Source of the DNA: an uncultured Oscillospiraceae bacterium
GTDB lineage: Bacteria > Bacillota > Clostridia > Oscillospirales > Oscillospiraceae
Reading direction: 5' to 3'
Length of the DNA stretch: 5,243 nucleotides
Assembly: GCA_900752305.1 (NCBI GenBank)
Contig: CAADUV010000391.1
Location: 1-5,243 of the forward strand
Positions 1 to 5,241 of this stretch are shown here, piece after piece (position 1 is the first letter of the stretch; each line of letters begins with the position of its first letter). The position numbers and the translations under genes were made by a program. A model generated the notes under the pieces. It had not been told where the DNA came from, did no database searches, and saw only the letters and a list, made by a program, of their open reading frames with translations.

Positions 1-1170
1 GATCCCCTCATGGACTGCAAGGAATGTAAGGAACGCTTCCGCGCTGACAAGCTCATTGAGCAGTGGTGTGAAGAGCACAGCTTCGAGCTGCCCAAGCCCA
101 TCGACGCCTTCAGCCAGGAAGAGATGGCCGCTTTCGTGGCAGAGCATGAGATCCCCTGCCCCACCTGCGGCAAGCACAACTTCACCGACATCCGTCAGTT
201 CAACCTGATGTTCAAGACCTTCCAGGGTGTCACCGAGGACGCAAAGAACACCGTCTACCTCCGTCCGGAGACCGCACAGGGCATCTTTGTCAACTTCCAG
301 AACATCCAGCGCACCACCCGGAAAAAGCTGCCCTTCGGCGTCTGCCAGATCGGCAAGAGCTTCCGGAACGAGATCACCCCGGGCAACTTCACCTTCCGTA
401 CCCGTGAGTTCGAGCAGATGGAACTGGAATTCTTCTGCGAACCCGGCTCCGACCTGGAATGGTTCACCTATTGGCGCACCTTCTGCCACAACTGGCTGCT
501 GAACCTGAACATGAAGGACGACAACCTGCGCCTGCGCGACCACGACCCCGAAGAGCTGTGCTTCTACTCCAAGGCAACCACGGACTTTGAATACCTGTTC
601 CCCTTCGGCTGGGGTGAACTGTGGGGCGTGGCAGACCGTACCGACTACGACCTGACCCAGCATCAGACTACCTCCGGCAAGGACATGACCTACTTCGACC
701 AGACCAAGAACGAGCACTATATCCCCTACGTCATCGAACCCTCCCTGGGCGCTGACCGTGTGGTGCTGGCCTTCCTGGTGGAAGCCTATGACGAAGAAGT
801 AGTGGGTCAGGACAAGAAGGGCAACGACGACGTCCGCGTGGTCATGCACTTCCATCCCGCTCTGGCTCCCTTCAAGGCCGCTGTCTTGCCCCTGTCCAAG
901 AAGCTGGGCGACAAGGGCCGTGAGATCCAGGAAATGCTGTCCAAGTACTTCATGGTGGACTATGACGACACCGGCTCCATCGGCAAGCGCTACCGCCGTC
1001 AGGACGAGATCGGCACGCCCTACTGCATCACGGTCGATTTCGAGACCGTGGGCGACGAGAACCCCCCCGCTGACAACTGCGTCACCATCCGTGACCGGGA
1101 CACCATGGAACAGGTCCGTGTGCCCATCGCGGAGCTGAAGGATTGGCTGGAGGCAAAGCTGGCTTACTAA
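1..1170 (+). CDS. glyQS: Glycyl-tRNA synthetase, single-chain class II type (5' end cut by window)
   Basis: Charges tRNA-Gly with glycine in the cytoplasm, using ATP. The frame is open from base 1 (Asp-Pro-Leu before the Met at 10), so that Met is internal; roughly 70-80 N-terminal residues, including class II motif 1, should lie upstream. Counting from the Met at 10, two CxxC pairs (C3/C6 and C50/C53) resemble the zinc-binding insertion of this family. RPETAQG is at 85-91, motif 2 (FRNEITP) at 118-124, and motif 3 (EPSLGADR) at 243-250. From about 275 to the end is the anticodon-binding domain ([10 protein letters not shown], then [18 protein letters not shown]). This is the homodimeric form, not the alpha2beta2 GlyQ/GlyS form. 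It ends with TAA, and a terminator lies about 40 bases downstream. Any T-box leader would be outside the window. The family call is secure; some annotations name the gene glyS. Confidence 0.96.
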   Translation, partial: DPLMDCKECKERFRADKLIEQWCEEHSFELPKPIDAFSQEEMAAFVAEHEIPCPTCGKHNFTDIRQFNLMFKTFQGVTEDAKNTVYLRPETAQGIFVNFQNIQRTTRKKLPFGVCQIGKSFRNEITPGNFTFRTREFEQMELEFFCEPGSDLEWFTYWRTFCHNWLLNLNMKDDNLRLRDHDPEELCFYSKATTDFEYLFPFGWGELWGVADRTDYDLTQHQTTSGKDMTYFDQTKNEHYIPYVIEPSLGADRVVLAFLVEAYDEEVVGQDKKGNDDVRVVMHFHPALAPFKAAVLPLSKKLGDKGREIQEMLSKYFMVDYDDTGSIGKRYRRQDEIGTPYCITVDFETVGDENPPADNCVTIRDRDTMEQVRVPIAELKDWLEAKLAY

Positions 1171-1204
1171 GAACCTTTCTCTTAAAAATCACATCACAAT
1201 CAAT

Positions 1205-1250
1205 AAAAATCGACCCGCCTGCACACACTCAAAGCAGGCGGGTCTTTTTT
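1205..1250 (+). terminator. Intrinsic terminator of glyQS, probably bidirectional
   Basis: A perfect 11-bp GC-rich stem pairs 1212-1222 (GACCCGCCTGC) with 1234-1244 around an 11-base loop, followed by six T at 1245-1250. On the other strand the same stem is followed by GA and five T (opposite the A tract 1205-1209). It could therefore also stop transcription coming leftward from the promoter at 1310-1338. Confidence 0.93.
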
Positions 1251-1303
1251 AGGAGGGCCCTGAATCCCCCCTCCTTCACGCAAGAAAAAATTGGGTTTTC
1301 TCA
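1205..1303 (-). ncRNA. Candidate small RNA of about 100 nt
   Basis: Transcription from the promoter at 1310-1338 would start near 1303 and should stop at the minus-strand face of the terminator (U tract opposite 1205-1209). The product would be about 100 nt. It would carry an AAGGAGG stretch (opposite 1276-1270) whose AGGAGGG arm can pair with CCCUCCU in a 7-bp hairpin, followed by the 11-bp terminator stem. A Shine-Dalgarno-like stretch held in a hairpin is compatible with a regulatory RNA. No start codon sits at a suitable distance after it. There is no family match and no expression evidence; this is a prediction from promoter and terminator only. Confidence 0.3.
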
Positions 1304-1309
1304 TTCTCT

Positions 1310-1338
1310 ATTTTAGCAACCCCTCCTATTTCTGTCAA
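1310..1338 (-). promoter_or_regulatory. Near-consensus sigma-A promoter reading left
   Basis: On the minus strand, TTGACA (1338-1333) is a perfect -35 box. A 17-base spacer follows, then TAAAAT (1315-1310) as -10, preceded by TGC, which gives an extended -10. The DNA upstream of the -35 is very AT-rich, as an UP element would be. The expected transcript start is near 1303. There is no leftward gene before the terminator at 1205-1250, and beyond it lies the 3' end of glyQS in antisense. Seen directly: the boxes and their spacing. Activity is inferred. Confidence 0.6.
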
Positions 1339-1357
1339 TAGTAAATATATTTACTAT
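1338..1357. promoter_or_regulatory. Perfect 20-bp palindrome, likely operator
   Basis: ATAGTAAATATATTTACTAT is its own reverse complement over all 20 positions. Its left edge touches the first base of the leftward -35 box. Half-sites of the type TAGTAAA are plausible targets for a dimeric helix-turn-helix repressor, and such a protein is encoded 128 bases downstream. A weak rightward promoter could be built across it (CTGTCA 1332-1337, 17 bases, TATATT 1355-1360). That the XRE protein binds here is inference. Confidence 0.6.
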
Positions 1358-1426
1358 ATTTTCAATATATCTCCATCAAAAGTCCTCTGCGATCACACAT
1401 TTTAATAAAAATATGTCCTAAAAGCG

Positions 1427-1446
1427 CTAGTAAAAATTTGAACTAG
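1427..1446. promoter_or_regulatory. Imperfect palindrome related to the 1338-1357 site
   Basis: CTAGTAAAAATTTGAACTAG is symmetric in eight of ten base pairs about a centre between 1436 and 1437; the two mismatched pairs are 1433/1440 and 1432/1441. Its left half repeats the TAGTAAA half-site of the perfect palindrome, and the two centres are 89 bp apart. It lies about 40 bases before the XRE start codon, where an autoregulatory operator would be expected. Confidence 0.45.
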
Positions 1447-1472
1447 AATAAAATAGGAGCAGCTCATATCAT
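1444..1472 (+). promoter_or_regulatory. Weak candidate promoter for the XRE gene
   Basis: TAGAAT (1444-1449), a 17-base spacer and TATCAT (1467-1472) mirror the layout of the leftward promoter, including the 9-base block AAATAGGAG at the same place relative to the -10. The -35 matches consensus at only three positions. The implied start near 1479 would leave the AGGGGA ribosome site out of the mRNA. The true promoter may therefore be further upstream, for example CTGTCA-N17-TATATT at 1332-1360. Confidence 0.22.
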
Positions 1473-1484
1473 AGGGGAATTTTT

Positions 1485-1736
1485 ATGGAACAGATGGCCT
1501 ACGTGAAACGAATCCGAGACCTCCGGGAAGACCACGACTACACACAAGAGCAGATCGCCCAATTTTTAGGTACCTCCCAAACTATGTACGCCCGCTACGA
1601 ACGCGCCGCCAATGAACTCCCCATCCACCACCTGCTCACCCTCTGTTCCCTCTACCAAGTCTCCTCCGACTATATCCTGGGCCTAACCGATATATCCACA
1701 CCACCACCTGCCGGTATCTTCAAAAAACGCATCTGA
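1485..1736 (+). CDS. Small XRE-family helix-turn-helix regulator
   Basis: An 83-residue protein that is almost entirely one Cro/C1-type DNA-binding domain. Helix 1 is about residues 5-16 (RIRDLRE). The helix-turn-helix lies at about 20-40 (TQEQIAQFLGTSQTMYARYE), where QTMYARYE is the recognition helix. Later helices run to LYQVSSDYILGLTD (56-69). A short proline-containing basic tail follows, with no sensor, peptidase or oligomerisation domain. The start at 1485 is supported by AGGGGA (1473-1478) six bases upstream; a second Met at residue 4 is less well placed. The gene has its own terminator and an AT-rich control region with two palindromes, so autoregulation is likely. The form resembles stand-alone phage-type or mobile-element repressors, but no phage or toxin gene adjoins it. 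Targets are unknown. Confidence 0.9.
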   Translation: MEQMAYVKRIRDLREDHDYTQEQIAQFLGTSQTMYARYERAANELPIHHLLTLCSLYQVSSDYILGLTDISTPPPAGIFKKRI

Positions 1737-1745
1737 CCATTCCAG

Positions 1746-1773
1746 CCGCCTGCACCCATCCAGGCGGTTTTTT
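1746..1773 (+). terminator. Intrinsic terminator of the XRE gene
   Basis: CCGCCTG (1746-1752) pairs with CAGGCGG (1761-1767) around an 8-base loop, followed by six T (1768-1773). It starts ten bases after the TGA stop. Its stem and loop start resemble those of the glyQS terminator: 12 of 13 bases match between 1215-1227 and 1746-1758. Confidence 0.9.
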
Positions 1774-1813
1774 CCTGCCCAAATGGGAAGAAAGTACCGG
1801 CCAGCCTTGCATT

Positions 1814-1833
1814 TTTACCCCACTTGGGGTAAA
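1814..1833. promoter_or_regulatory. Inverted repeat upstream of nadE, possible operator
   Basis: TTTACCCCA (1814-1822) and TGGGGTAAA (1825-1833) are exact reverse complements separated by two bases. The site lies between the XRE terminator and the nadE ribosome site, where the nadE promoter must be. A poor promoter can be drawn through it (TTTACC 1814-1819, 18 bases, TACCAT 1838-1843), so a bound protein would block it. In RNA it would be a short hairpin, but no T run follows, so it is not a terminator. I do not recognise the motif as that of a known NAD-responsive regulator. Confidence 0.4.
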
Positions 1834-1880
1834 GTAATACCATATATCAAACGCGCACATCAATTTGAAATTTTTAAGAT

Positions 1881-1887
1881 AAGGGAG
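1881..1887 (+). promoter_or_regulatory. Ribosome binding site fixing the nadE start
   Basis: AAGGGAG lies nine bases before the ATG at 1897. The longer reading frame opens at an ATG at 1783, but that codon directly follows the XRE terminator, lacks a ribosome site, and would add 38 residues with no similarity to the family's N-terminus. Confidence 0.75.
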
Positions 1888-1896
1888 ACGACTTTT

Positions 1897-3810
1897 ATGC
1901 GGGATGGATTTGTAAAGATCGCCGCCGGTACCCCTAACATTCGGGTGGCCGACTGTATGTACAATGCAGAGCAGATCGTTGCTCTGATGAAAGAAGCCGC
2001 GGCCCAGGGCGTCAAGGTGCTGGCTCTGCCGGAGCTGTGTATCACCGCCTATACCTGCGCAGACCTGTTCCTCCAGCCGGTCCTGCTCCAGGGCGCGGAA
2101 CGAGCACTGGAGTATATCCTCAACGAGACCAGCGATCTGGACCTGATCGCCGCCGTCGGTATGCCCATCCGCTGCCGCAGTAAACTGTACAGCTGCGCCG
2201 TGGTGCTCTCTCGCGGGGAAATTTTGGGTGTGGTGCCTAAGAGCAACATCCCCAACTACAGCGAGTTCTACGAGGCCCGCTGGTTTGTCTCCGGCCAGGA
2301 TGTGGATGCAGAGATCACCCTCTGTGACCAGACCGTCACCATGAGCGCCTATCAGCTCTTCCGCTGCCGGGAGTTGCCGGAGCTGTGCATCGGCGTGGAG
2401 ATCTGCGAAGACCTGTGGGTGCCCGTGCCTCCCAGCAGCGGTCTGGCCACCGCTGGCGCTACCATCATCCTGAACCTGTCCGCCAGCGACGAGACCGTCT
2501 GCAAGGATCAGTTCCGCCGGAACATGGTCTCCGACCAGAGCGGCCGTTTGATCTGCGCTTACGTGTACGCCGATGCTGGAGATGGAGAATCCACCACCGA
2601 CCTGGTGTTCGTCGGCCATGACATGATCGCCGAAAACGGCGCCCTGCTGGCGGAGAGCCGGTTCCAGACCGGCCTGCTGTCCACCGAAGTGGACGTCCAG
2701 CGCCTGACCTACGAGCGCCAGCGCATCACCACCTTCCCGGTGGAGGACGGCGGTCTCATGGAAGTGGAGTTCTCCCTGGAGCTGACCCCCACCAAGCTGA
2801 CCCGTTACTACGCCCCCAACCCCTTCGTCCCCGCCGACATGGGCGACCGTACCGCTCGCTGCCGGGAGATCTTCTCCATGGTCTCTCTGGCGCTGAAAAA
2901 GCGTCTGGAGCACACCCACGCCAAGTGCGCCGTCATTGGCCTGTCCGGCGGTCTGGACTCCACCCTGGCGCTGATGATCACCAGCAACGCCATGAAGATG
3001 TTGGGTCGTCCCAGCACGGACATCGTCACCCTGACCATGCCCTGCTTCGGCACCACCGACCGCACCCGAGACAACGCCACCAAGCTGGGTGAGCTGCTGG
3101 GCACCACCTTCCGCCGGGTGGACATCGGCGAGGCGGTCATGCAGCACTTTGCTGACATCGGTCACGACCCCAGCGACCACTCCACCACCTATGAAAACTG
3201 CCAGGCGCGGGAACGCACTCAGGTTTTGATGGACATCGCCAACAAGAACGGCGGCCTGGTCATCGGCACCGGCGACCTGTCCGAGCTGGCCCTGGGCTGG
3301 TGCACCTACAACGGCGACCACATGAGTATGTACGCCGTCAACTGCTCCATCCCCAAGACCCTGGTGCGGCACCTGACCCATTACGTCAGCGACCTGAACC
3401 GGGAGACCAATCCGGAGCTGTCCGCCGTCCTGGACGACGTGCTGGCCACCCCCGTCTCCCCTGAGCTACTGCCCACCACCGAGGACGGCCAGATGACCCA
3501 CTTCACCGAGGATTTGGTCGGCCCCTACGAGCTGCATGATTTCTTCCTGTACTACGCCATCCGCTGCGCCTTCCCGCCTAAGAAGGTGTTCCGTCTGGCA
3601 GAGTATGTATTCAACGGGGAGTATGACCATGATACCATTTTGAAGTGGCTGAAAAACTTCTACCGCCGCTTCTTCAGCCAGCAGTTCAAGCGCTCCTGCG
3701 TCCCAGACGGCCCCAAGGTGGGTTCCGCCACCCTGAGCCCCCGCGGCGACTGGCGGATGCCGTCGGATGCGGTCGCTACTTTGTGGCAGCAGGAACTGGA
3801 AGACCTCTAA
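1897..3810 (+). CDS. nadE: Glutamine-dependent NAD+ synthetase
   Basis: A 637-residue cytoplasmic enzyme for the last step of NAD biosynthesis: it amidates nicotinate adenine dinucleotide with glutamine as ammonia source and ATP as energy source. The N-terminal half (about 1-290) is a nitrilase-type glutaminase with a visible Glu-Lys-Cys triad: E46 in LALPELCIT, K115 in VVPKSNIPN, and C170 in VEICEDLW. The spacing equals that of the M. tuberculosis enzyme (E52, K121, C176). The C-terminal half (about 320-637) is the synthetase domain: an ATP-pyrophosphatase P-loop SGGLDS at 350-355, and the GTGDLSELALGW segment at 457-468 with YNGDHMSMYAVNCSIPKTLV following. Length is normal and there are no frameshifts. 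No U-tailed terminator follows, so transcription may run on into the chr genes 267 bases downstream. The last 22 codons (3745-3810) occur again, diverged, at 3944-4009. Confidence 0.97.
   Translation: MRDGFVKIAAGTPNIRVADCMYNAEQIVALMKEAAAQGVKVLALPELCITAYTCADLFLQPVLLQGAERALEYILNETSDLDLIAAVGMPIRCRSKLYSCAVVLSRGEILGVVPKSNIPNYSEFYEARWFVSGQDVDAEITLCDQTVTMSAYQLFRCRELPELCIGVEICEDLWVPVPPSSGLATAGATIILNLSASDETVCKDQFRRNMVSDQSGRLICAYVYADAGDGESTTDLVFVGHDMIAENGALLAESRFQTGLLSTEVDVQRLTYERQRITTFPVEDGGLMEVEFSLELTPTKLTRYYAPNPFVPADMGDRTARCREIFSMVSLALKKRLEHTHAKCAVIGLSGGLDSTLALMITSNAMKMLGRPSTDIVTLTMPCFGTTDRTRDNATKLGELLGTTFRRVDIGEAVMQHFADIGHDPSDHSTTYENCQARERTQVLMDIANKNGGLVIGTGDLSELALGWCTYNGDHMSMYAVNCSIPKTLVRHLTHYVSDLNRETNPELSAVLDDVLATPVSPELLPTTEDGQMTHFTEDLVGPYELHDFFLYYAIRCAFPPKKVFRLAEYVFNGEYDHDTILKWLKNFYRRFFSQQFKRSCVPDGPKVGSATLSPRGDWRMPSDAVATLWQQELEDL
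3745..3810 (+). repeat. nadE 3' tail, copy 1 of a direct repeat
   Basis: The last 21 codons plus stop of the intact nadE. It matches 3944-4009 at 56 of 66 bases, with an offset of 199 bases. Two 17-base runs are identical: 3748-3764 with 3947-3963, and 3790-3806 with 3989-4005. Similarity stops abruptly at the left edge and runs only through TAAGCC on the right. Its first ten bases, GGCGACTGGC (3745-3754), also recur inverted at 3831-3840. Confidence 0.9.
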
Positions 3811-3830
3811 GCCTTTCCAGTCTGCACTGA

Positions 3831-3953
3831 GCCAGTCGCCGCTCCAAGCGTTTTGCCCTTGGCAAAACCTTGCCGCAGGGTCGATTCACTCGACCCGAGG
3901 ATGTGAAATCCCAATGGGGTCCCCAAAAGTCCCCGACTTTTGGGGTGACTGGC
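3831..3953. repeat. Palindromic element with three hairpins and inverted ends
   Basis: Three stem-loops stand side by side. Hairpin 1 pairs GTTTTGCC (3850-3857) with 3861-3868, extended by CAAG/CTTG (3845-3848 with 3869-3872) past a one-base bulge. Hairpin 2 pairs GGGTCGA (3878-3884) with 3890-3896. Hairpin 3 pairs CCCCAAAAGTC (3921-3931) with 3935-3945, 11 bp. The outer ends, GCCAGTCGCC (3831-3840) and GGTGACTGGC (3944-3953), can pair as ten bases with one G-U, enclosing all three. No T run follows any stem, so none is a normal terminator. It looks like a small dispersed palindromic repeat (REP- or MITE-like) or a structured RNA. No target-site duplication is visible and no coding potential is credible. 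Family membership is unknown to me. Confidence 0.55.
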
Positions 3954-4009
3954 GGATGCCGTCTGATGCTGTGGCAACGCTCTGGCAACAGGAACTGGAA
4001 GACCTGTAA
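3944..4009 (+). pseudogene. Diverged stub of a second nadE 3' end
   Basis: Translated in its own frame, these 66 bases give exactly the same 21 residues and stop as the end of nadE (Gly-Asp-Trp-Arg-Met-Pro through Glu-Leu-Glu-Asp-Leu). Yet ten bases differ from copy 1 and all ten changes are synonymous; one leucine codon is TTG in one copy and CTC in the other. Nothing upstream resembles nadE, so only the tail remains; it has no start or ribosome site and is not a functional gene. The pattern fits the end of a separately evolved nadE orthologue rather than a free-drifting local duplication. Whether the stub or the intact gene is the newcomer cannot be told from this window. Confidence 0.88.
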
Positions 4010-4035
4010 GCCCGAACATTTCAACATCAATCCCC

Positions 4036-4063
4036 GTCCCGGATGTCCTACGACATCCGGGAC
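4036..4063 (+). repeat. 12-bp-stem hairpin just before the chr genes
   Basis: GTCCCGGATGTC (4036-4047) pairs perfectly with GACATCCGGGAC (4052-4063) around the loop CTAC. It ends 14 bases before the ATG at 4078. Only mixed sequence follows, without a T run, so it is not an ordinary terminator. It occupies the place where a ribosome binding site would be expected. It may be a leader control hairpin or another palindromic repeat. Confidence 0.6.
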
Positions 4064-4077
4064 TCAAACCTATCGCA

Positions 4078-4626
4078 ATGCCTATGAATCTTTATCTTGA
4101 CTTATTTACCACCTTCGCCAAAATTGGCGTCTGCACCTTCGGTGGCGGTCTGGCCATGCTCCCCCTGCTCCAGCGAGAAGTGGTGGAGAAAAAGAAATGG
4201 GCCACCGAGGCCGAACTGACCGACTACTACGCCATCGGCCAGTGCACCCCCGGCGTCATCGCCGTCAACACGGCCACCTTTGTGGGCTACATGGAAAAGG
4301 GCGTCCTGGGCGGCATCATCGCCACCCTCGGCATGATCTTCCCAAGCCTGGTCATCATCACCGTCATCGCCGCCTTCCTGTCCAACTTCGCCCACATCCC
4401 CGCCGTCATCCACGCCTTCGCCGGTATCCGTGCCTGTGTCTGCGTGCTCATCTTCAACGCTACCATGAAGCTGTGGAAGAGCACGGTCATCAACCTGACC
4501 GCGGGCATCCTCTTTGCCTGTGTCTTTCTCCTCTCCGCCCTGGTGGGACTGTCTCCCGCCCTGCTGGTGGTGGCCGCCGGCCTGATCGGGCTGGGGCTGC
4601 GGCGCGCACGGGGGTGGCAGGCATGA
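4078..4626 (+). CDS. chrA: Chromate transporter, short CHR subunit 1
   Basis: A 182-residue membrane protein of the CHR (chromate ion transporter) family, in the short form with a single CHR domain. The N-terminal helix TFAKIGVCTFGGGLAMLPLL holds the family motif (FGGGLAMLP, residues 21-29). The second signature, QCTPGVIAVN, is at 55-64. Hydrophobic spans follow at about 78-101, 114-127, 138-156 and 158-174, with a basic C-terminal end. Paired short CHR proteins in Bacillus subtilis act together to expel chromate; the natural substrate in an anaerobe may differ, for example sulfate or another oxyanion. Start choice is uncertain: ATG at 4078 or 4084, and neither has a clear Shine-Dalgarno sequence, with a 12-bp-stem hairpin instead. 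The stop overlaps the start of the partner gene (ATGA). Confidence 0.9.
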   Translation: MPMNLYLDLFTTFAKIGVCTFGGGLAMLPLLQREVVEKKKWATEAELTDYYAIGQCTPGVIAVNTATFVGYMEKGVLGGIIATLGMIFPSLVIITVIAAFLSNFAHIPAVIHAFAGIRACVCVLIFNATMKLWKSTVINLTAGILFACVFLLSALVGLSPALLVVAAGLIGLGLRRARGWQA

Positions 4627-5198
4627 TGCTCTACTTACGGCTGTTCTTTGAGTTCTTCTGCACCGGCCTGTTCTCCGTCGGCGGCGGCCTTGCCACCATC
4701 CCCTTCCTGCAGAACATCGGCGTCCGCACCGGCTGGTTCCCCAGCCAGGAACTGGCCAACATGATCGCCGTCTCCGAAGCCACCCCTGGCCCCATGGGGG
4801 TCAACATGTCCACCTATGTAGGCTTTACCTCTGGTGGAGTCGTGGGCAGTGTGGTGGCCACCATCGGCCTGGTGGCGCCCTCCATCATCGTCATCATCCT
4901 GGTGTCCATCCTGCTCCACCATTTCCGCGACAACCGCTATGTGGACGGCTTCTTCTACGGCCTGCGTCCCGCCTCCACCGGCCTGATCGCCGCTGCCGGT
5001 TGGAGCGTAGTAGTCATCACCTTCTGGAACGCCACCACCTGGGGCGAGTCCCATGACCTGCTGCAAGCCATCCACTGGAAGTGCATCCCGGTGGCTCTGG
5101 TCATCCTGTTCTTCACCAACTGGAAGAAGACCAAAGACCTCCACCCCATCCTCTGGATTGTCTTGGCCGCTGTGGCCGGCATCGTCTTCCAGCTATAA
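4623..5198 (+). CDS. chrA: Chromate transporter, short CHR subunit 2
   Basis: A 191-residue membrane protein, the second half of the CHR pair. It carries the same two signatures: SVGGGLATIPFL at residues 18-29 and SEATPGPMGVN at 51-61. Hydrophobic segments lie at about 73-98, 117-134, 153-165 and 175-191. Opposite topology to the partner would be expected from the family, with the two forming a heterodimer. ATG 4623 overlaps the TGA of the upstream gene; ATG 4626 is an equal alternative. A GGGGGTGG stretch (4610-4617) can serve as ribosome site, and coupling is likely. The same frame stays open upstream to 4197, but there it only shadows the partner gene. It is followed by a strong terminator, so the two genes form the end of a transcription unit. 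Substrate is inferred from family only. Confidence 0.92.
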   Translation: MMLYLRLFFEFFCTGLFSVGGGLATIPFLQNIGVRTGWFPSQELANMIAVSEATPGPMGVNMSTYVGFTSGGVVGSVVATIGLVAPSIIVIILVSILLHHFRDNRYVDGFFYGLRPASTGLIAAAGWSVVVITFWNATTWGESHDLLQAIHWKCIPVALVILFFTNWKKTKDLHPILWIVLAAVAGIVFQL

Positions 5199-5203
5199 AG
5201 ACA

Positions 5204-5241
5204 CCGCCGTATGGGTATCCATACGGCGGGGTTGTTTTTTT
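5204..5241 (+). terminator. Intrinsic terminator of the chr pair
   Basis: CCGCCGTATGG (5204-5214) pairs perfectly with CCATACGGCGG (5219-5229) around the loop GTAT. GGTTG and seven T (5235-5241) follow. It begins five bases after the TAA stop. Confidence 0.93.

Larger units (their letters stand above)
1171..1484. other. 314-base intergenic control region
   Basis: The region holds, left to right: the glyQS terminator (1205-1250); a small hairpin with arms AGGAGGG (1251-1257) and CCCTCCT (1269-1275); a minus-strand promoter (1310-1338); a perfect palindrome (1338-1357); an imperfect related palindrome (1427-1446); and the ribosome binding site of the XRE gene (AGGGGA, 1473-1478). GC content over 1301-1480 is 54 of 180 bases, about 30%, far below the flanking genes. 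No convincing protein gene is present on either strand. Confidence 0.8.

Noticed and set aside
1200..1304. A 34-codon minus-strand frame starting at the ATG opposite 1304-1302
   Set aside because: The ATG coincides with the predicted transcript start and has no ribosome site, and the frame runs through the terminator stem with its stop beyond the U tract.
1171..1484. Riboswitch, T-box, tRNA or CRISPR array in the intergenic region
   Set aside because: No T-box sequence, cloverleaf or spaced repeats were found; the visible structure is explained by terminator, promoter and palindromes.
1783..1896. Upstream ATG giving nadE 38 more residues
   Set aside because: There is no ribosome site, it begins just after the XRE terminator, and it spans the palindrome; the ATG at 1897 has AAGGGAG at nine bases.
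1720..3381. A 553-codon open frame on the minus strand
   Set aside because: It lies antisense to nadE, whose frame has complete catalytic motifs. The composition (runs of Gly, Ala, Val, Gln, His) is what a GC-rich coding strand gives in reverse.
3831..3953. A classical insertion sequence or MITE with target duplication
   Set aside because: The ends are inverted repeats, but no flanking direct duplication and no transposase are visible; it is kept only as a palindromic element of unknown type.
3767..4009. An 80-codon frame ending in the nadE tail sequence
   Set aside because: Its first part is out-of-frame nadE and hairpin sequence; only the last 66 bases carry the nadE similarity, so it is a stub and not a gene.
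3870..4100. A 76-codon + strand frame through the spacer
   Set aside because: It has no ribosome site and no recognisable domain, and runs through hairpin arms and the nadE stub in another frame.
4197..4622. A long N-terminal extension of the second chromate transporter
   Set aside because: It overlaps the first transporter in another frame and reads as an Arg/His/Pro-rich shadow; the CHR domain begins at 4623.
4635..5144. A 169-codon minus-strand frame
   Set aside because: Antisense shadow of the second CHR gene, low-complexity Gly/Asp/Gln composition, no start signals.
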